DNA of 26,645 nucleotides from an uncultured Sutterella sp. Lineage in GTDB: Bacteria; Pseudomonadota; Gammaproteobacteria; Burkholderiales; Burkholderiaceae_F. Shown here one piece after another: positions 23,109 to 26,645 of this stretch (position 1 is its first letter; the number at the start of each line of letters is the position of its first letter). A program made the translations under genes and the position numbers. The stretch is from the NCBI GenBank assembly GCA_905213905.1, contig CAJMKD010000030.1:1-26645 (forward strand), read 5' to 3'. The notes below the pieces were generated by a model. The model was not told the DNA's origin. It saw only the letters and a list, made by a program, of their open reading frames with translations, and searched no databases.

Positions 23109-23168
23109 TCTGAAGCTCGATAAGATCGGATTTAGCGCAGTTTTCGTCGTGTTTGAACCTCTTCGACC

Positions 23169-24512
23169 ATGCCTAAATTCGTCACTCCGATGCCGCTCGT
23201 CATCTTCCGGCAACTCAAGTCACCGGGCTTTTATCCGCTCGGCGGTGTCCAGGGTCTTTACCTCCGCATTCGCGGGGCCTCAGAAAGCTACATCCTCCGG
23301 TATCAAGATACCTCTGGAAATCGGCGCAGCATGTCTCTCGGACTTCGCCGCTCCATGTCGCTGTCTGAAGCCCGCGCCAAGGCCACGGACATCCGTGCGC
23401 GCCTTTCTGAGGGCATCAATCCAACACCCACACGTGCAACTCGTCGGCATGCAAAGACGCAACAATCGTCTTCAAAGACCGCTCCCACCTCCAAAACTTT
23501 CGCGGAGGTCATGGATTTATGGCTGAAATATCGGGTGGAAAACAACTACTGGGTAAACGACCGAAAGGAACCATACGCCACGTCTAACCTTCTTGCTCGG
23601 CACGTGTTGCCTCGCCTCGGAGACATCGGTATCAACGCAATCACTGTTGAAGATATCCGTGACGTCCTTGTCCCGATTTGGACCACGAAAACCATCACTG
23701 CGAAAAAGGCGTTGCGCAACATCAGAGCGATTCTGAACTGGGCACGAGCAATGAACTACAGCTCATCGGCTGAAGATTTGTGCTCGCTTCAAGGCCCTCT
23801 TGGCGTTCTCATGGAAGGCGCTCGTAAGAACGCAGTCCGCAAAGAAAATTTCGCCGCTCTCCCCTACGATAGGATTCCTTCGTTCATTCAAGCGCTTTAC
23901 CACCTGGAAGGTACGAGTCGCTGGATGATGATGTTCGCCATCCTTACAGCAAGCCGCATGAAGGCTGTTCGCCTAGCCACCTGGGGCGAAATTGACGTTG
24001 AGAAGCGAATCTGGGAGATTCCGCCCGAGCACGACAAAATCAAGGCCCCCAAGCGAGACCGTACTATCTATTTGTCGCAGCAAGCGATCGAGGTTTTGGA
24101 ATAGGTTCGCCCAATCCTACCTAGGGCGGACGACTTGATCTTCAAGGCCGACAATGGCGGTAGCTTTTCCGACGCAGCAACAACTGCCTTGATCCGCAGA
24201 ATGCACGCCAGACAAAAAGCGCTAGATGGAACCGGGTGGATTGACCCGGACAAGTCCAAGCGCGAAGGCAAGATTTGCATCGTCACGGCACACGGTACAG
24301 CACGCAGCGGCTTTCGCACGTGGGCCAAGGACGACCGTCTCGGCAACAACCGCCGGTACGATCAGGAAGCGGCTGAGCTTTGCCTGTTGCACTGTAAAGC
24401 TTCTGACGACTACCACGGAGCCTACGACCGAGCTCGCCTAAGCACGGAGCGACAGCGATTGATGAATGACTGGGGGAAGTTTTGCTTTTCGCTCGTCACA
24501 GACAAGTGCTAA
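23169..24512 (+). pseudogene. P4-type tyrosine integrase interrupted by one in-frame amber codon
   Basis: Codons 1-311 encode an N-terminal DUF4102-like arm-binding domain (GGVQGLYLRIRG, SLSEARAKATDIRARLSEG), a core-binding domain (TFAEVMDLWLKYRVE) and the first catalytic Arg (R263 in ILTASRMKAVRLATWGEID). TAG at 24102-24104 then stops the frame. The same frame continues without shift through VRPILPRADDLIFKADNGGS to a TAA at 24510-24512. That second part holds the rest of the active site: H375-G-T-A-R378, H408 and the nucleophile Y419 in HGAYDRARLS. Counting the amber, the whole is 447 codons, normal for the family. One change of CAG to TAG would explain it, giving EVLEQVRPIL. As written the product lacks the nucleophile and should be inactive unless the amber is read through. 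It sits 264 bases from tRNA-Ser. Confidence 0.88.
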
Positions 24513-24523
24513 GGATTTCTTTG

Positions 24524-24649
24524 ATGTACGAGGCAAAGCCATTGCAAAGCGGCAACTTGTTCCAAAATGGAACTCGTTCGCCAAACGGCCGACATATCGT
24601 CAACCGAAGGGGCAAACCAATGTGGAGTGGTTTCAGTCTTATTGAATGA
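24524..24649 (+). CDS. Possible 41-residue small ORF coupled to the integrase 3' end
   Basis: The ATG at 24524 is preceded by AAGGA (24511-24515) at 8 bases, and that site overlaps the integrase TAA. The frame runs 41 codons to TGA at 24647. The product is polar and basic (MYEAKPLQSGNLFQNGTRSP, then NGRHIVNRRGKPMWSGFSLIE), with no family I recognise and no membrane segment. The last codons form the left arm and loop of the 15-bp inverted repeat at 24621-24661. It may be real or chance; the ribosome-binding site is the main support. Confidence 0.35.
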   Translation: MYEAKPLQSGNLFQNGTRSPNGRHIVNRRGKPMWSGFSLIE

Positions 24650-24661
24650 AACCACTCCACA
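24621..24661. repeat. Perfect 15-bp inverted repeat between convergent integrase and restriction gene
   Basis: TGTGGAGTGGTTTCA (24621-24635) and TGAAACCACTCCACA (24647-24661) are exact complements with an 11-base loop. On the minus strand the stem starts 4 bases after the restriction-gene stop. It could be that gene's transcript end, but neither side has a U-tract, so it is not a classic intrinsic terminator. Confidence 0.75.
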
Positions 24662-24665
24662 AACT

Positions 24666-26645
24666 TTATTTATCCAACGGATGGATCTCTAGCTTGGGCA
24701 GTGTCTTTACGATTTTCATCGTTTCCAGGCTGACCGTAATGATCTTCAGGAAGAGGTCCAACGGGTAACGTTCGCTGCCCATCTCGGCCGCGTAGTCGTT
24801 GAAGTCGTTCACGATGCCGGAAGCTTTGTCGATGCTGACGCAAGCGCGTTCCACCACCCAATCGAGCGCCGATTTCTTATTGACGACATACTCCTGCGCT
24901 TCAAGCGGGATGTTCTTCACGGTGATCCAATCGTTGTAGATCAGCGTGGTCTTGTCTTTGGCTGCGTTGCCGGTCTTCCCCTTGATCTTGCCCCACTTCA
25001 TCTGCGTCACGCGGTAGGACGGCTGCCCGACCTTCGTGTACTCAAATTTGACGCCGGCGTATGGCGCAAGATCTTCAAAGTGCACGTGCAACCGAGCGAG
25101 CTCCTGACCGGCCTCGACAAAGGCCATGAACTGCTCGTAGGTGGCGACACGCGGAATGCGCGGCAACTCCTTCATCAGATTGTTGGCGTAACGCATCCGG
25201 TAGTCCTCGGAATGAAGGATGCCGTAGATATAGTAGAAGAGATCATCTTCAGTGATCGGCTTGCCCGGATATGCAGCCTGGAAGTGTAGCAGTGCCTCCG
25301 GAGAGAAGCCGCTCGGCATCACGCTCTGCTCGCCAAAGTCGAGTGTGTCTTCTGCTGCCTTAGATTGTTCGCCGGGAAGCCAACGCGGAAAACATTGAGT
25401 GTCACCATTGAAGTGCAGATCAGCAATGTGATCTGTCATCAAGGCTATTTGCCCAGCATCCTTTGCATTCTGATTGATGCAGATGACCAGATTGTCTACA
25501 CCAGATGAACAGATGACTAAATTTTTTGTTTCACTGGTTGGAAAGAACAGTGGCAACTTAGCAACTCGTTGGTTGATCAATCTGTTGAAATAAACAAAAC
25601 TTCCAACAAAGGGCCTATAGATTCCTTTGTAGATAGAAGTCTGTTCAAATTTTCCAATGATGCCTTGTTTTACTTTTGGCAGAATTCCACTGTGCCAACT
25701 AATATTTACCGGATCTTTTCGAACAAAATTTTCTATCTTCTCTTTTTTATCTGAGTCGATCCACCGTTTAACCTCGCTATTGTAGGTGCTGATATATTTT
25801 TGTATGTTTGAAATGAGATTTTTTTTAGAGGATGAGTAACACCAAACATCACAGTTTGTTTTTAGTCCGTTTGAATAATTTGTTCCAAAGATGGATGGTT
25901 CATTAGTTTTCTTTCCATCAACGCGCATGAACTTGGCATAAGAGTTATCTCGCTGATTCAACCAGTCGCCGTGTGCATCCGGAACGATCACGTTCGTCTG
26001 GGTATAAGCCATGGAACGATCCTCGCGCAGGCACGCAAGCTTCTCTTCGCGCGTCAGGTAGTCATCCACCGAATGGAAGAAAATCTTTCCGCGCTCGGTT
26101 GACGCCGGATTCTTGACCAAGAAGACGATGGCTACTGGGGCACGGCTACCTTCTCCGAAAACTTTTCCTCCTTCCTGACGAGAACGTTCACCTGAAGTTC
26201 TCTGATTTCCTTTCAGGTGATAGACGTAAATCGACGAGAATTCTTCGGTCAGGCACTTTCGCATGCCGTCCGCACTGTTGGAATCGATCCAGCCGGCATT
26301 CGTGACAAAACCAATGATGCCTTTGTTGCCAATACGATCGGAGGCCCAGCGATAGGCTCGGATGTAGGAGTCGTACAGTGAATTCTTGTTGACCGCTTCC
26401 GTTTTCGCTGCGTACGTTTTGGCAATTCGATCGTCCAGCTCATCGTAATGCTCGTTCTGGTTGTCATCGTTGGCATTGTCCTGACCAACGGAGTATGGCG
26501 GGTTGCCGATGATGACGCGGATGTCTTGCCGGTTCAGTTCCACAAGACGAGCATTATTTTCACCAAGCGTCGTGCTGAAGATGCTGCTCTGCCGATTGTT
26601 GGCAAACGTATCCGTCCAGATCATCACCCTGTTCGGCTGGTACAC
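24666..26645 (-). CDS. Type ISP restriction-modification enzyme, C-terminal part (N6-adenine methyltransferase and target recognition), cut by window edge
   Basis: The frame is open to the right edge, so the 659 visible residues are the C-terminal part of a larger protein. The adenine-methyltransferase motif IV, NPPY, is at 48-51 (VIIGNPPYSVGQDNANDDNQ). It is followed by NSLYDSYIRAYRWASDRIG, GFVTNAGWIDSNSADGMRK and YVYHLKGNQRTSGERSRQEGG-KVFGEGSRAPVAI, all hallmarks of single-chain type ISP enzymes (LlaBIII-like, COG4889), which are usually about 1,500-1,600 residues with N-terminal nuclease and helicase domains. Those domains would lie outside the window. Residues about 220-405 (25430-25990) are the likely target-recognition region and are much more AT-rich than the flanks. 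The C-terminal part, with PEALLHFQAAYPGKPITEDD and YVVNKKSALDWVVERACV, is conserved in the family. It is convergent to the integrase. Confidence 0.88.
   Translation of the reverse strand: MYQPNRVMIWTDTFANNRQSSIFSTTLGENNARLVELNRQDIRVIIGNPPYSVGQDNANDDNQNEHYDELDDRIAKTYAAKTEAVNKNSLYDSYIRAYRWASDRIGNKGIIGFVTNAGWIDSNSADGMRKCLTEEFSSIYVYHLKGNQRTSGERSRQEGGKVFGEGSRAPVAIVFLVKNPASTERGKIFFHSVDDYLTREEKLACLREDRSMAYTQTNVIVPDAHGDWLNQRDNSYAKFMRVDGKKTNEPSIFGTNYSNGLKTNCDVWCYSSSKKNLISNIQKYISTYNSEVKRWIDSDKKEKIENFVRKDPVNISWHSGILPKVKQGIIGKFEQTSIYKGIYRPFVGSFVYFNRLINQRVAKLPLFFPTSETKNLVICSSGVDNLVICINQNAKDAGQIALMTDHIADLHFNGDTQCFPRWLPGEQSKAAEDTLDFGEQSVMPSGFSPEALLHFQAAYPGKPITEDDLFYYIYGILHSEDYRMRYANNLMKELPRIPRVATYEQFMAFVEAGQELARLHVHFEDLAPYAGVKFEYTKVGQPSYRVTQMKWGKIKGKTGNAAKDKTTLIYNDWITVKNIPLEAQEYVVNKKSALDWVVERACVSIDKASGIVNDFNDYAAEMGSERYPLDLFLKIITVSLETMKIVKTLPKLEIHPLDK

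Larger units (their letters stand above)
22906..23168. promoter_or_regulatory. AT-rich region between tRNA-Ser and integrase with repeated TTACAAAA motifs
   Basis: No gene is seen. TTACAAAA or its complement TTTTGTAA occurs at 22910-22917, 22925-22932, 23027-23034 and 23050-23057, with partial copies at 23016-23023 and 23061-23067. The first two form a near-palindrome at 22909-22933. A possible integrase promoter is TTTACA (23015) with TAAACA (23039) at 18 bases. These could be integrase or excisionase arm sites. Confidence 0.5.

Noticed and set aside
24135..24512. The second integrase segment as an independent gene
   Set aside because: It is in the same frame as the first part, starts only at a TTG without a Shine-Dalgarno, and contains just the C-terminal catalytic half. 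It is better read as the end of one amber-interrupted integrase.

Overview
The window is 26.6 kb of GC-rich bacterial DNA (roughly 60-65% by eye, dropping clearly after about 22.55 kb). The protein set suggests a betaproteobacterium of the Burkholderiales. The best clues are the malate dehydrogenase, which has the betaproteobacterial form, next to a type II citrate synthase, and high-GC codon use. A Sutterella-like gut genus is my guess from general resemblance and is inference only. There are no rRNA genes, CRISPR array or insertion sequence.

Region 1 (1-7.5 kb): a TrmA/RlmD-type rRNA m5U methyltransferase, cut by the left edge, runs into a convergent minus-strand cluster. In transcription order the cluster is two tandem NfsB-like nitroreductases, an exported protein carrying seven 14-residue repeats, and a YoaA/DinG-type Fe-S helicase whose start overlaps the stop of the gene before it. 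Citrate synthase (gltA) lies upstream of the cluster on the same strand and is divergent from malate dehydrogenase (mdh).

Region 2 (7.5-17.4 kb): ordinary chromosomal genes. These are mdh, a TerC-CBS-CorC membrane protein, a PIN-domain protein, a 33-residue single-pass membrane protein that is easy to miss, an AGCS sodium:alanine/glycine symporter followed by a strong bidirectional terminator, an entericidin-like lipoprotein, rmuC, and a YbaL/KefB-like cation:proton antiporter with an altered nucleotide-binding glycine motif and an alanine-rich tail.

Region 3 (17.5-22.5 kb): a complete minus-strand ABC importer of the BMP/nucleoside type. The order is double ATPase, two permeases and a lipoprotein binding protein. 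The first three genes are joined by 4-base overlaps. A sigma70-like promoter sits about 100 bases upstream. A hairpin with a U-tract sits just before the ribosome-binding site of the binding-protein gene.

Region 4 (22.5-26.6 kb): tRNA-Arg(ACG) and tRNA-Ser(GCT), then a lower-GC genomic-island edge. Just past the tRNA-Ser 3' end are a 25-base near-palindrome, repeated TTACAAAA-type motifs in both orientations, a 12-base tandem repeat, and a P4-type tyrosine integrase gene split by one in-frame amber codon. A possible 41-residue small ORF and a 15-bp inverted repeat follow. Convergent to them is the C-terminal 659 residues of a type ISP restriction-modification enzyme that runs off the right edge. 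Its target-recognition region is markedly AT-rich. The island is the most interesting part: it looks like a defence cargo inserted at tRNA-Ser, with most of it outside the window. I see no clear evidence of an entirely new multi-gene system inside the window.
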